From: HGM04593 sp045647745
GTDB taxonomy: Bacteria > Bacteroidota > Bacteroidia > Bacteroidales > Bacteroidaceae
Assembly (NCBI GenBank): GCA_045647745.1
Contig: JAZRMQ010000003.1
Coordinates: forward strand, 1 to 38,192
Direction of reading: 5' to 3'
Length of the DNA: 38,192 nt
This document shows positions 23,249 to 31,527 of this stretch, piece by piece. A program made the translations under genes and the position numbers. Below the pieces are notes generated by a model that saw only the letters and a program-made list of their open reading frames with translations, made no database searches and was not told the DNA's origin. The number at the start of each line of letters is the position of its first letter. The stretch's first letter is position 1.

Positions 23249-23637
23249 ACTTTACAGGCTTTTGCAATGATACTATCCAACAGCTTTGCCATCTTCTTTT
23301 TTATAAACGAGGTGCTGTTGTGCTTATTGTCGATATATATAATGGCGATAGCCATCTTTTTGTTGTTGCTTTGCAGTGCCTCGATAAGCGGATGCTTGCT
23401 TGTGCGGTAGGCTTCGCGTATGCGTCTTTTTACAAGGTTGCGGTCAACGGCGTGACGAAATCTCTTTTTTGCAACATTGATAAGGATGGCCGCTGTTGGT
23501 TCTTGCTCCTCTTGCGGCTGTTCAACGAATATTGCACGCAACGGAAACGATGTGACCGAAGCGCCATTGGCATATACCTGCTCAATGACTCTCTTGCTTT
23601 TCAGGTGCTCCTTTAAAGGAAAGGTGTTGCGTTGCAT
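23233..23637 (-). CDS. rnpA: Ribonuclease P protein component
   Basis: 134 residues from the ATG at 23637 (MQRNTFPLKEHL); an in-frame TTG at 23655 lies inside a hairpin and is less likely. The RNase P signature is NVAKKRFRHAVDRNLVKRRIREAYR. The protein binds the catalytic RNA and helps mature the 5' end of tRNAs. The middle has an acidic, Gln/Glu-rich insertion (EQPQEEQEP) which is unremarkable for the phylum. Overlaps yidD at its 3' end; hemD lies upstream, separated by a strong hairpin. Confidence 0.97.
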   Translation of the reverse strand: MQRNTFPLKEHLKSKRVIEQVYANGASVTSFPLRAIFVEQPQEEQEPTAAILINVAKKRFRHAVDRNLVKRRIREAYRTSKHPLIEALQSNNKKMAIAIIYIDNKHNSTSFIKKKMAKLLDSIIAKACKVCEKS

Positions 23638-23654
23638 TGCTATTGTGTTTAACA

Positions 23655-23684
23655 ATGCAGCCCCGTCTTTGGACGGGGCTGCAT
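23655..23684 (-). terminator. Strong hairpin between hemD and rnpA
   Basis: A 13-bp GC-rich stem (23655-23667 with 23672-23684) and four-base loop tttg. It sits inside a run of same-strand genes, 17 bases upstream of the rnpA ATG. The following U-tract on the minus strand is weak, so it may be a partial terminator or a processing/stability element. Confidence 0.65.
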
Positions 23685-23696
23685 CTTACTATTTCT

Positions 23697-24440
23697 TTAT
23701 TTGTTGTTTGCAGTCAAGTATGCGTCCAAAGCTGCCGGCATATTTGTTGCCGCCGCCGAGGGCGCCTCAAGGTCGAGCCTTAATCCTTGCTCCTGAATAC
23801 ATTTTGCAGTGACGTTGCCAAAGCAAGCGATAAGCTGTTCGCCCTGTACGTAGTCGGGGACATTCTTCTTTAGCGAGTCGATACCGTGTGGGCTGAAGAA
23901 GATGAGCATATCATAAGATTTGATATATTCGGGTGCAATCTCGGTGCTTACGGTGTGGTACATCTCGGCCTGTGAGTGCTGTATGCTATATTTGTCGAAC
24001 AGTAAATTCAACTCGTGGTTGTGTACGTTTGACGATGGCACAAAATATTTTTCTCCTTTGTGCTTAGCAAACAATGGCTCAAGGTCCTGTATGTGTCCAT
24101 TGCCAAAGAATACCTTTCTCTTGCGGTACTGTACATACTTTTGAATATAAAGAGATATTGTCTCTGACAGGCAGAAATACTTCATATCATCGGGGATAGT
24201 CACTCTCAACTCCTTGCACAATGTGAAGAAGTGGTCAATGGCGTGACGCGAGAGGAATACGATGGCTGAATGGTCGAGTATCGACACTTTTTGCTGTCTG
24301 AACTCCTTTGCCGTTACCCCTTCTACTTTGATAAAAGAACAAAAGTCAATCTGCACGTTGTGTTTCTCCGCAATATCAAAATATGGAGATTTACCTGTTG
24401 CCGGTTTAGGTTGTGACACCAATATCTTATTTACCTTCAA
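23697..24440 (-). CDS. hemD: Uroporphyrinogen-III synthase
   Basis: 247 residues. MKVNKILVSQPKP followed by KSPYFDIAEKHNVQIDFCSF is the characteristic Bacteroidetes HemD start; IVFLSRHAIDHFF, YFCLSETISLYIQKYV, FFSPHGIDSLKK and ACFGNVTAKCIQEQGL complete the two-domain fold. It closes hydroxymethylbilane to uroporphyrinogen III (haem, sirohaem, cobalamin precursors). The first codon is TTG: an in-frame stop lies seven codons upstream and there is no ATG at the N-terminus, so TTG appears to be the true start. Same operon as DUF4271, rnpA and yidD, a usual Bacteroidetes order. Confidence 0.93.
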   Translation of the reverse strand: MKVNKILVSQPKPATGKSPYFDIAEKHNVQIDFCSFIKVEGVTAKEFRQQKVSILDHSAIVFLSRHAIDHFFTLCKELRVTIPDDMKYFCLSETISLYIQKYVQYRKRKVFFGNGHIQDLEPLFAKHKGEKYFVPSSNVHNHELNLLFDKYSIQHSQAEMYHTVSTEIAPEYIKSYDMLIFFSPHGIDSLKKNVPDYVQGEQLIACFGNVTAKCIQEQGLRLDLEAPSAAATNMPAALDAYLTANNK

Positions 24441-24458
24441 TGCTCTAAATTTTTGTGG

Positions 24459-25139
24459 TTAAAAATTCCCTAGTTGTTGAATTGTTTTCCACACCATTGC
24501 TATGGGTAGAAATTCAAGTGCGCAAAGGTATAAAAAAATATCCACATAAATGCATTTTTTTGCAAAAATGATTTTGGCTACCCCTCTTATTATTGTATAT
24601 AGGTAGACGACAAGTGTCAAAATTGAATAAAATTCTACATATTTTAAAGAAATTGACGGCAGGAAAAGGATTGATAGGGCTGCCGGCGCAAGAGTGAATC
24701 CCCAAAGCTTTGTTGCAAAAGGGTAAAAAATGTTCCACTCCTCGTCTATGCTTTTGGAGAAGAGTATGTTGTTGACAATGCTGTGTAAACCTCTTTTAAT
24801 TATAAAAAAAACGGAAAAGATGGCTGCCAATATTCCCAGCACCGGCATTGAATTTTCTTTTGTAATTTCAAAGCAATGGCTGTCGACCATCCCTGCGGTG
24901 ACAATCGTTGCATAGAAAATGGTCTGAAAATTCATTAAAGAATTGCATATTTTGGTAATATGAGTTCTATCGTTGTAAGGGGTTGATTTATTCTCGTAGT
25001 AAAAAATACATTTTGTACGCTCGAGAATGTTGGCGCCATTCATTAGCAGAACATATGATATGCCCACAAGGTTAAAGATGAGCAACAACAGGATTGTGTT
25101 GTCATTCGTCATACTATATGGTGCTAGAGCCTCGGTCAT
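24459..25139 (-). CDS. DUF4271-type integral membrane protein
   Basis: From the ATG at 25139 (MTEALAPYSMTND), whose ATGA overlaps the stop of the LOG gene by four bases, the product is 226 residues with about five to six hydrophobic helices (TILLLLIFNLVGISYVLLM, VLGILAAIFSVFFIIKRGL, FTLAPAALSILFLPSI and others). The pattern, length and position directly before hemD match the DUF4271 family of Bacteroidetes. Function unknown. It is visibly AT-rich, as membrane-protein genes often are. Confidence 0.82.
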   Translation of the reverse strand: MTEALAPYSMTNDNTILLLLIFNLVGISYVLLMNGANILERTKCIFYYENKSTPYNDRTHITKICNSLMNFQTIFYATIVTAGMVDSHCFEITKENSMPVLGILAAIFSVFFIIKRGLHSIVNNILFSKSIDEEWNIFYPFATKLWGFTLAPAALSILFLPSISLKYVEFYSILTLVVYLYTIIRGVAKIIFAKKCIYVDIFLYLCALEFLPIAMVWKTIQQLGNF

Positions 25140-25720
25140 AGTGCTGCGTATTTTCTTACTTCGGCGTTCCAACGTGGTGTGTTGCGTATCGCTTCAAGAG
25201 CTTCGGCCGGCGTTGTTGCCACACTCCATATTTTGCTGTGAATTTCACCCATAAAGTGCTCCTCGACAGCTTTTTCCAATTGTGCGATAAAATGGTCGTA
25301 GTATCCGTTTATATTGAGGATTACAATAGGGTTGAGGTAGAGCCCTAACTGTTTCCAAGTGATAATTTCGCTAAGTTCTTCGATGGTGCCGCAACCGCCG
25401 GGCAGGGCAATGACTGCATTACTGAGGTTAGCCATCATTTGCTTGCGTTCGTGCATAGAGCTTGTTACGTGTAGCTCGGTTAGCCCGGTGTGGTGCCAGT
25501 TCTGTTCGACCATAAATTGTGGAATAACGCCAATGGCTTTGCCGCCATTGTCGAGTGCTCCATCTTCTACCTTACGCATAAGCCCGATGCTCCCTGCACC
25601 CGTGACAACGGTGATTCCCTCTTTTGCCAAGAGTGCGCCAAGCTCGTATGCAGTGTCGCCGTAAACTTCGGCGGCTTTGTTGCTCGATGCGCAGTATACG
25701 CAGATGTTGTTTATTTTCAT
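25136..25720 (-). CDS. LOG-family protein (cytokinin-activating-type phosphoribohydrolase)
   Basis: 194 residues, the usual length. The fold signature is GAGSIGLMRKVEDGAL and the catalytic block is PGGCGTIEELSE; SSMHERKQMM is also conserved. Family members are often labelled lysine decarboxylase but hydrolyse nucleoside 5'-monophosphates to free base and ribose 5-phosphate. Its biological substrate in this organism is unknown. Four-base overlap with the DUF4271 gene shows coupling; comM lies upstream in the same direction across a 143-base gap holding two direct repeats. Confidence 0.93.
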   Translation of the reverse strand: MKINNICVYCASSNKAAEVYGDTAYELGALLAKEGITVVTGAGSIGLMRKVEDGALDNGGKAIGVIPQFMVEQNWHHTGLTELHVTSSMHERKQMMANLSNAVIALPGGCGTIEELSEIITWKQLGLYLNPIVILNINGYYDHFIAQLEKAVEEHFMGEIHSKIWSVATTPAEALEAIRNTPRWNAEVRKYAAL

Positions 25721-25773
25721 TGTTTGTTTTGTATTGCTTTTTATAATTCTTGCCGCCTGCCCTCCGCCCGACG

Positions 25774-25870
25774 GCTGCTGTCAGGGCTGTCTAAGTTACA
25801 TAACTCACGTTTTTTTGACTTTGACACCCCTGCCTGCCGTCAATGGTGTCTAAGTTGTGTCACTCACGTT
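25774..25870. repeat. Pair of imperfect ~38-bp direct repeats between comM and the LOG gene
   Basis: Copy 1 (25774-25811) and copy 2 (25832-25870) share TGTCTAAGTT, then five variable bases, then ACTCACGTT, and a matching upstream part (GCTGCTGTCA versus GCCTGCCGTCA). Copy 2 runs into the comM stop codon. No gene or promoter is visible in this gap. Confidence 0.7.
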
Positions 25871-27402
25871 CCCCAACTTTCTCTGTCGAGGTTGCGGTAG
25901 CCTATTGCCTCGGCAATGTGCTGGAATTGTATATTTTCGCTGTGGTCAAGGTCGGCAATTGTGCGTGCTACCTTTAGTATGCGGTCGTATGCTCGTGCCG
26001 AGAGATTGAAACGTGCCATCGCTGTTTTTAGCATAGCAAGGCTGGTGTCGTCGAGCGCTGCATATTTCGCAATGAGCTTGGGTGTCATCTGTGCATTGCA
26101 GTAGATGCCTTTCTCCTCCTTGTAGCGCGCCTCTTGAATTTTGCGGGCTGCAATAACACGTTCTCGTATAGCTGCGCTGGGCTCGCCGGGGGCGGTGTTT
26201 GATATCTCCTCAAAGGGCACAGGGGTTATCTCAATCTGCAGGTCGATGCGGTCGAGTAGAGGGCCGCTAATTTTGTTTAGGTAGCGTTGAACTTGCCCGG
26301 GGCTGCAGGTGCAGGCCTTGGTTGGGTGGTTGTAGTACCCGCAAGGGCAGGGGTTCATTGATGCTATGAACATTACTCCGGCAGGATATTCCACCTTGTA
26401 ATTGGCGCGCGCCACGCATATTTTGCGGTCCTCAAGTGGTTGTCGCATAACCTCAAGAACGTCGCGGCTAAACTCGGGCAGCTCGTCGAGGAACAGCACT
26501 CCGTTGTGAGCTAATGAAATTTCGCCCGGCTTGGGGTTTGCTCCTCCACCGCACAGCGCTACCGATGAGATTGTGTGGTGAGGGCTGCGAAAGGGGCGTT
26601 GTGTGATGAGTGATGTGCCGTCGGGCATCATTCCGCTCACTGAATGTATTTTTGTTGTCTCAAGGCTCTCGTCAAGAGTGAGTGGCGGCAGGATTGATGG
26701 CAGTCGCTTAGCCATCATTGACTTTCCGCTGCCCGGAGGGCCTACCATAATAAGATTGTGTCCGCCGGCAGCTGCAACCTCGAATGCTCGTTTCACGCTC
26801 TCCTGTCCGCGAACCTCGCAAAAGTCGAACGGGAAGGTGCTCTGCTTTGAGTAGAAATCATTTTCAATGTCTACTTTAAATGGCTCAATATTCTCTTTGT
26901 CGTCGAGGAATTGTAGCACTTGTGCAAGATTGTCGGCGCCATAAACGGCAATGCCGTTTACAACGGCGGCTTCTGCCGCATTTCCGGCAGGCAGGATTAT
27001 GCCTTCGTAGCCCAGCTCTTTTGCCTTTATGGTGATTGGTAACGCTCCTTTTATGGGCAATAGTTTGCCGTCGAGTCCCAGCTCGCCCATTATCAGGTAG
27101 CGGTCGAGCTTGGCTGTCGACACAGCCTCGTCGGCTGCGAGTATGCCTATGGCAATAGGCAAGTCATAGGCCGAACCCTCCTTTCTTATATCGGCGGGTG
27201 CCATATTTACAATGATTTGCTTGCTGGGAAAGCGCAAACCGTTGTGGTGAAAGGCCGAGTTTATTCGTTGCTGGCTCTCCTTGACTGCATTGTCGGGGAG
27301 TCCCACAAGGTAGAACTTAATACCTCGCAGTGCATTTACCTCAATGGTGACAAGAGTTGCGTTTATGCCTTGTATGGCAGCTGCAAGAACTTTTACAAGC
27401 AT
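25864..27402 (-). CDS. comM: YifB/ComM-family Mg-chelatase-like AAA+ ATPase
   Basis: 512 residues. N-terminal Lon-protease-like fold without an obvious protease dyad (VEVNALRGIKFYLVGLPD, ADIRKEGSAYDLPIAIGIL), then an AAA+ core with Walker A VGPPGSGKSMMAKRL, SPHHTISSVALCGGG, Walker B LFLDELPEF and the family's zinc-like cysteines NPCPCGYYNHPTKACTCSP. C-terminal helical lid LSARAYDRILKVARTIADL. In other bacteria ComM is a branch-migration helicase that aids integration of incoming DNA in natural transformation. Starts eight bases after the TlpA-like gene. Confidence 0.95.
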   Translation of the reverse strand: MLVKVLAAAIQGINATLVTIEVNALRGIKFYLVGLPDNAVKESQQRINSAFHHNGLRFPSKQIIVNMAPADIRKEGSAYDLPIAIGILAADEAVSTAKLDRYLIMGELGLDGKLLPIKGALPITIKAKELGYEGIILPAGNAAEAAVVNGIAVYGADNLAQVLQFLDDKENIEPFKVDIENDFYSKQSTFPFDFCEVRGQESVKRAFEVAAAGGHNLIMVGPPGSGKSMMAKRLPSILPPLTLDESLETTKIHSVSGMMPDGTSLITQRPFRSPHHTISSVALCGGGANPKPGEISLAHNGVLFLDELPEFSRDVLEVMRQPLEDRKICVARANYKVEYPAGVMFIASMNPCPCGYYNHPTKACTCSPGQVQRYLNKISGPLLDRIDLQIEITPVPFEEISNTAPGEPSAAIRERVIAARKIQEARYKEEKGIYCNAQMTPKLIAKYAALDDTSLAMLKTAMARFNLSARAYDRILKVARTIADLDHSENIQFQHIAEAIGYRNLDRESWGT

Positions 27403-27410
27403 ATTGTGGG

Positions 27411-28472
27411 TTATTTATTGTTTTTCTTCTTTTTGTCGTTTTTGTTGTCGTGCTTTTGTGTTAGAGAGTCTATCAGCGCAACAGCAGAACTGTCCAATTT
27501 CAGGTTATACTCCGATACGCGTTTATATGGCGTGACAAGAACCGAGTAGGGTAGTGTCCTTATATTGAATGTTTCAAGAATTTCGCTGTTCATTCCTTTG
27601 CGGTCTATTACATTGTCGCCGATGATGCTGTCGTTGAGTATCATCTCTTTCCATCTTGCCGAGTCGTTGTCGAAGGCAATGTTGAGAATGGCAAAATTCT
27701 CGCTTTTTATCTTCTCTTTGAGATTGCGCAACTCTTTTATGCTTTTGTTGTCGCTGCACCAAGTGCCCCAAAAGTTTACCAGCAGATATTTGCCCGAGTA
27801 TGCTCCAAGGTCAACCTTTTTGTTGTCGATGGTCGTATAATGGAACGTTGGGAACATCCGGTGCTTTACGTTGCCGGTCTTTTTGTCGAGCAGTCTTTTC
27901 TTTGTTGCAAAGTATTGATGGTCCTGCAATGCTCCGCCCAGCTTTGATATTGCCTTGCGCAGATACTCATTGTCGGGGGTGGGGACATCTACGAGATATC
28001 TGCGAAAAAGCTCAACATTGATTTCGCTGATGGGGTGTGCCTTTACAAAATTATCAATAATCTTTTTTTGCTTTTCAATATCGGTGGTTGCATCGAGCAC
28101 GCGCGAGATGCTGTCGTGTAGCGCCTGCGTTTTGCTGCCAATCACGCTCCAGCCACTCTTTAGTGTCGAGTCTGGTTGTACGATTGCTGTCAGGCCGGGT
28201 TCGGCAAACAGAGTGACGAATTTGCCGTCGGGGAGTGCAAGGGTAAAAGTGGTGGTGTCTTTGAGTTCAATGGACATTGTGAAATTGCCATCGCTTTTCA
28301 TTGATGCAATCTCATTTTGTTCCTTGTCGTCACCCCAAAGATATACCACACCTCCCTTGACATCTTTTCCTTGTATGGTGAACTTTGACACCTCGTTTTT
28401 TTGACAGGAAAAGAGAAGGAGGAGCAACGCAACGTATATCGACAGCCTTTTCATAAACCCAGCTTTGCTCAT
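27411..28472 (-). CDS. TlpA/thioredoxin-like lipoprotein with a single active-site cysteine
   Basis: 353 residues from the ATG at 28472, whose A overlaps the typA TAA (TAATG); a second ATG at 28454 is also possible. LLLLFSC is a lipobox with cysteine 23. Residues about 30-115 fit a DUF4369-like beta domain, and about 215-340 a thioredoxin fold (KYLLVNFWGTWCSDNKSIKEL, cis-proline in IRTLPYSVLV). The expected C-x-x-C is C239-S-D-N242: the second cysteine is missing. So it is probably not a simple dithiol oxidoreductase. The C-terminus is a lysine/asparagine-rich tail. Likely anchored in the outer membrane or periplasmic face. Confidence 0.82.
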   Translation of the reverse strand: MSKAGFMKRLSIYVALLLLLFSCQKNEVSKFTIQGKDVKGGVVYLWGDDKEQNEIASMKSDGNFTMSIELKDTTTFTLALPDGKFVTLFAEPGLTAIVQPDSTLKSGWSVIGSKTQALHDSISRVLDATTDIEKQKKIIDNFVKAHPISEINVELFRRYLVDVPTPDNEYLRKAISKLGGALQDHQYFATKKRLLDKKTGNVKHRMFPTFHYTTIDNKKVDLGAYSGKYLLVNFWGTWCSDNKSIKELRNLKEKIKSENFAILNIAFDNDSARWKEMILNDSIIGDNVIDRKGMNSEILETFNIRTLPYSVLVTPYKRVSEYNLKLDSSAVALIDSLTQKHDNKNDKKKKNNK

Positions 28473-30268
28473 TATTGCTTGTTTGCACGCTTGCGCTCAA
28501 TTTCGTCGAGGATAATCTTGCGCATACGCATTGATTTTGGCGTAACCTCAAGGTATTCATCCTCTTTTATATACTCAAGCGCCTCTTCGAGTGAAAAGAT
28601 TATCGGTGGAACGATGCGGGCTTTGTCGTCGCTGCCGCTCGCACGCATATTTGTGAGCTTTTTGCTTTTTGTTACGTTGATGACAAGGTCGTTCTCGTGA
28701 ATGTGCTCACCGACAACCTGTCCGGCGTAAACATCCTCTTGTGGGCTGATGAAGAACTTGCCACGCTCTTGCAGCTTGTCAATGGCATAGGCAAATGCTG
28801 TGCCGCTCTCCATCACAACCAACGAACCATTTGTGCGGCGTTCAATATCGCCTTTGAAGGGCTGATACTCTTTGAAACGGTGCGCCATAATAGCCTCGCC
28901 GGCCGATGCTGTGAGCACATTTGTACGCAAGCCGATGATGCCGCGTGAGGGGATATTGAATTCAATGTTTACACGGTCGCCCTGAGCCTCCATTGAAAGC
29001 ATCTCGCCCTTGCGACGTGTCACCATATCAATGATTTTGCTTGAGTAGTCGGTGGGAACGTTGATTGTCAGCTCTTCGATAGGCTCGTGCTTAACGCCGT
29101 CAATCTCCTTGTATATAACCTGTGGCTGTCCCACTTGCAGCTCGTAGCCCTCGCGGCGCATTGTCTCAATGAGCACCGAGAGGTGTAATACTCCGCGGCC
29201 GAACACTGTCCAAGCATCCTCCTCGGGGTCCTTCTTCACGCGCAGAGCAAGGTTTTTGTCAAGTTCTTTGTCAAGGCGGTCCTGTATGTGACGCGATGTG
29301 ACAAACTTGCCCTCTTTTCCAAAGAATGGTGAGTCGTTGATGGTGAAGAGCATACTCATTGTTGGCTCGTCGATGGCTATTGGTGGCAGAGCCTCGGGAT
29401 TCTCAAAGTCGCAGATGGTGTCACCAATCTCAAACTTCTCGAGCCCGACGATGGCACAAATATCACCCGATGAAACACTTTCGGTCTTTCTGCGGCCAAG
29501 GCCCTCAAAGGTGTGCAACTCTTTTATCTTCATCTTGCTCTGCTCGCCGTTGCGGTTTACGAGTGTAACGCCCGAACCCTCGGTGAGTGTTCCGCGATGC
29601 ACGCGACCCACTGCAATGCGGCCTGTGTAGGGCGAGTAGTCGAGCGATGTGATGAGCATCTGTGGTGTGCCCTCCAATTTCTTTGGCGCAGGAATGTGCT
29701 CAAGGATAGCATCGAGCAGGGCTGTGAGGTCTGTTGTCTCCTTGCGCCAGTCGGTGCTCATCCAGTTGTTCTTTGCGCTGCCATAGAGCACGGGAAAATC
29801 GAGTTGCTCCTCGGTGGCGTCGAGCGAGAACATAAGGTCGAACACCATCTCATAAACCTCTTCGGGGCGGCAGTTGGGCTTGTCGACTTTGTTCACGACA
29901 ACGATAGGCTTTAAGCCAATTTGCAAAGCTTTCTGCAGCACGAAACGTGTCTGCGGCATTGGGCCCTCAAAAGCGTCTACAAGCAGAATACAACCATCTG
30001 CCATATTGAGTACGCGCTCAACCTCTCCACCAAAGTCGCTGTGTCCCGGAGTGTCTATGATGTTTATCTTTGTATCCTTATACTGGATAGATACGTTCTT
30101 TGAAAGAATTGTTATACCTCTTTCGCGCTCCAACTCGTTGTTGTCGAGTGTGAGCTTGTCATTATCCTGCTCTTTGAGCAGGTTGCCTGCCAACATCATC
30201 TTGTCGACAAGGGTAGTCTTGCCGTGGTCAACGTGTGCTATAATAGCAATGTTACGAATATTCTGCAT
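28472..30268 (-). CDS. typA: Translational GTPase TypA/BipA
   Basis: 598 residues, the family length. GTP motifs: AHVDHGKTTLVD, DTPGHSDFGGEVER and NKVD; domain II GRIAVGRVHRGTL; and the TypA-specific C-terminal part (RRKGEMLSMEAQGDRVNIEF, PSRGIIGLRTNVL, GQVVGEHIHENDL). It binds ribosomes and supports 50S assembly and growth under stress. First clear gene of the long minus-strand run; a TAnnTTTG box lies upstream. Confidence 0.98.
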   Translation of the reverse strand: MQNIRNIAIIAHVDHGKTTLVDKMMLAGNLLKEQDNDKLTLDNNELERERGITILSKNVSIQYKDTKINIIDTPGHSDFGGEVERVLNMADGCILLVDAFEGPMPQTRFVLQKALQIGLKPIVVVNKVDKPNCRPEEVYEMVFDLMFSLDATEEQLDFPVLYGSAKNNWMSTDWRKETTDLTALLDAILEHIPAPKKLEGTPQMLITSLDYSPYTGRIAVGRVHRGTLTEGSGVTLVNRNGEQSKMKIKELHTFEGLGRRKTESVSSGDICAIVGLEKFEIGDTICDFENPEALPPIAIDEPTMSMLFTINDSPFFGKEGKFVTSRHIQDRLDKELDKNLALRVKKDPEEDAWTVFGRGVLHLSVLIETMRREGYELQVGQPQVIYKEIDGVKHEPIEELTINVPTDYSSKIIDMVTRRKGEMLSMEAQGDRVNIEFNIPSRGIIGLRTNVLTASAGEAIMAHRFKEYQPFKGDIERRTNGSLVVMESGTAFAYAIDKLQERGKFFISPQEDVYAGQVVGEHIHENDLVINVTKSKKLTNMRASGSDDKARIVPPIIFSLEEALEYIKEDEYLEVTPKSMRMRKIILDEIERKRANKQ

Positions 30269-30323
30269 ATAGTCAATTAAATTAAAATCCTCGGCATTGT
30301 TGTCTCGTTCTGCCGCTTCGCGG

Positions 30324-30331
30324 CAAAGTTA
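30324..30331 (-). promoter_or_regulatory. Candidate -7 box for typA
   Basis: TAACTTTG on the minus strand, 56 bases before the ATG; no clear -33 element. Confidence 0.45.
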
Positions 30332-30446
30332 CACAAAAACAGCGAGAAAATTGTTGTTTGCTCTCTCTTTGTGCGTATTTATTTGAATTTTAACCCTTTT
30401 TGGCGTGACCGAAAAGCGAATATTGTAAAAAAAAGCAGCAAAGTGA

Positions 30447-30476
30447 TTGCCATTAAGAAAAAAGGTTGTATCTTTG
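30447..30476 (+). promoter_or_regulatory. rpsO promoter
   Basis: TTG at 30447-30449, a 19-base spacer and TATCTTTG at 30469-30476. A transcript would carry a leader of about 78 bases. Confidence 0.7.
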
Positions 30477-30484
30477 CAACCGCG

Positions 30485-30536
30485 TTGGCAACATAGTGCG
30501 CTTGAGCGCATTCATTTGTCGGCCAAAAGATATTTT
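30485..30536 (+). promoter_or_regulatory. Structured rpsO leader, possible S15 autoregulatory element
   Basis: An outer pairing TTGGC (30485-30489) with GCCAA (30532-30536) encloses a perfect hairpin TGCGC-TTGA-GCGCA (30497-30510). Ribosomal protein S15 represses its own mRNA through structured leaders in several phyla; whether this one does is inference. Confidence 0.4.
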
Positions 30537-30560
30537 TTTAACCCTTTAAAACTTCAAATT

Positions 30561-30830
30561 ATGTATTTGGATTCAGAGAAAAAGAAAGAGATCTTTGGCA
30601 CATACGGAACGTCTAACACTGATACTGGTTCAGCAGAGAGCCAGATTGCTTTGTTCTCATACCGTATTGCCCACTTGACGGAGCACCTTAAGTCTAACCG
30701 TAAAGATTATAGCACACAAAGAGCTTTGACAATGTTGGTAGGTAAGCGTCGTTCACTTCTTAACTATCTTAAGGAGCGTGACATCAACCGTTACCGTGCT
30801 ATCGTTGCTAAGCTTGGCTTGCGTAGATAA
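30561..30830 (+). CDS. rpsO: 30S ribosomal protein S15
   Basis: 89 residues from the ATG at 30561 (MYLDSEKKKEIF). The S15 core is clear: GSAESQIALFSYRIAHLTEHLKSN, DYSTQRALTMLVGKRRSLLNYL and RYRAIVAKLGLRR. It binds 16S rRNA and nucleates the small-subunit platform. The frame extends upstream to 30447, but that stretch overlaps the promoter and leader. Monocistronic, with its own promoter and terminator. Confidence 0.98.
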   Translation: MYLDSEKKKEIFGTYGTSNTDTGSAESQIALFSYRIAHLTEHLKSNRKDYSTQRALTMLVGKRRSLLNYLKERDINRYRAIVAKLGLRR

Positions 30831-30849
30831 TCTGCGCCAAGAAAAGTTA

Positions 30850-30881
30850 AAAAGCGAGATTTCAATTGAAATCTCGCTTTT
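30850..30881 (+). terminator. rpsO terminator
   Basis: Perfect 16-bp self-complementary arms (30850-30865 and 30866-30881) followed by a T-rich tail. Confidence 0.9.
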
Positions 30882-30884
30882 TTG

Positions 30885-31527
30885 TTGTCAAATTCTTCGT
30901 TTCATTCAGAACGACGCAGTAGAAAAAAGATGTGGATTATTGTTGAATCCTTATTCTCTTGATAACTTTTGTACTTGATCTGTTGTCTTATATTCTTTTT
31001 GTACTCTTGCTATCTTTACTTTTTGGTGTCAAAAAGTAACAAAAAACTCGGCACACGGGAAAAATCTTCACAAGCGCCCTTTGTTCACGCCTCATACTGC
31101 GAGCCCTCAGTCGGGCACTTGCTCGTCACTACAGGCTTTCGCGATGCAGAATCTCGGCTGCACTCGGCATAATATAAGTAAACTTATCTTCTGCTCTCAT
31201 TTGCACGAGATTTCGCTTGTTTTCAGGGTGCTGCGGAACTTGATTAGTGCGGCTATATAAGAAAATTTATACCCGCACTAATCTTCAGACAGCCTCGCAC
31301 AATGGCCTGAAAACAAGCGGCCCTCCATTGGATTTTTCAATGGTGCCGTTCCGCCGTTGGCGGGGAATTACATTTGCAATGGAAATACTCTGCAAACTTA
31401 ATCACATATAATGGCGAGCAAAAACGCGAACTCCCCTCAACTTTTGCAGGTAAGCTAGAACGATATCAATGGTTTTGTCATTTTTCGGGCAAGCCCTCAA
31501 CAATACGTCTGAACGTAGTGAAGATAC
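30885..31527. other. Noncoding region with nested inverted repeats
   Basis: No convincing gene on either strand. It contains a partial copy of an interspersed repeat (30892-30915), a hairpin at 31016-31039 with 10-bp arms, and a nested structure at 31215-31318: outer arms of 13 bp (31215-31227 with 31306-31318) and inner arms of 11 bp (31242-31252 with 31273-31283), all perfect. The segment at 31057-31075 resembles 37989-38006 near the right end. It may be a decayed mobile element or a structured RNA. Confidence 0.6.
31215..31318. repeat. Nested inverted repeat (long imperfect hairpin)
   Basis: Outer arms GCTTGTTTTCAGG and CCTGAAAACAAGC, inner arms GATTAGTGCGG and CCGCACTAATC, with partly pairing sequence between them. 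About 104 bases long in total. Confidence 0.8.

Noticed and set aside
30778..31172. Small plus-strand frames after rpsO
   Set aside because: They run through the rpsO terminator and repeat sequence, and their products show no family features or consistent start.
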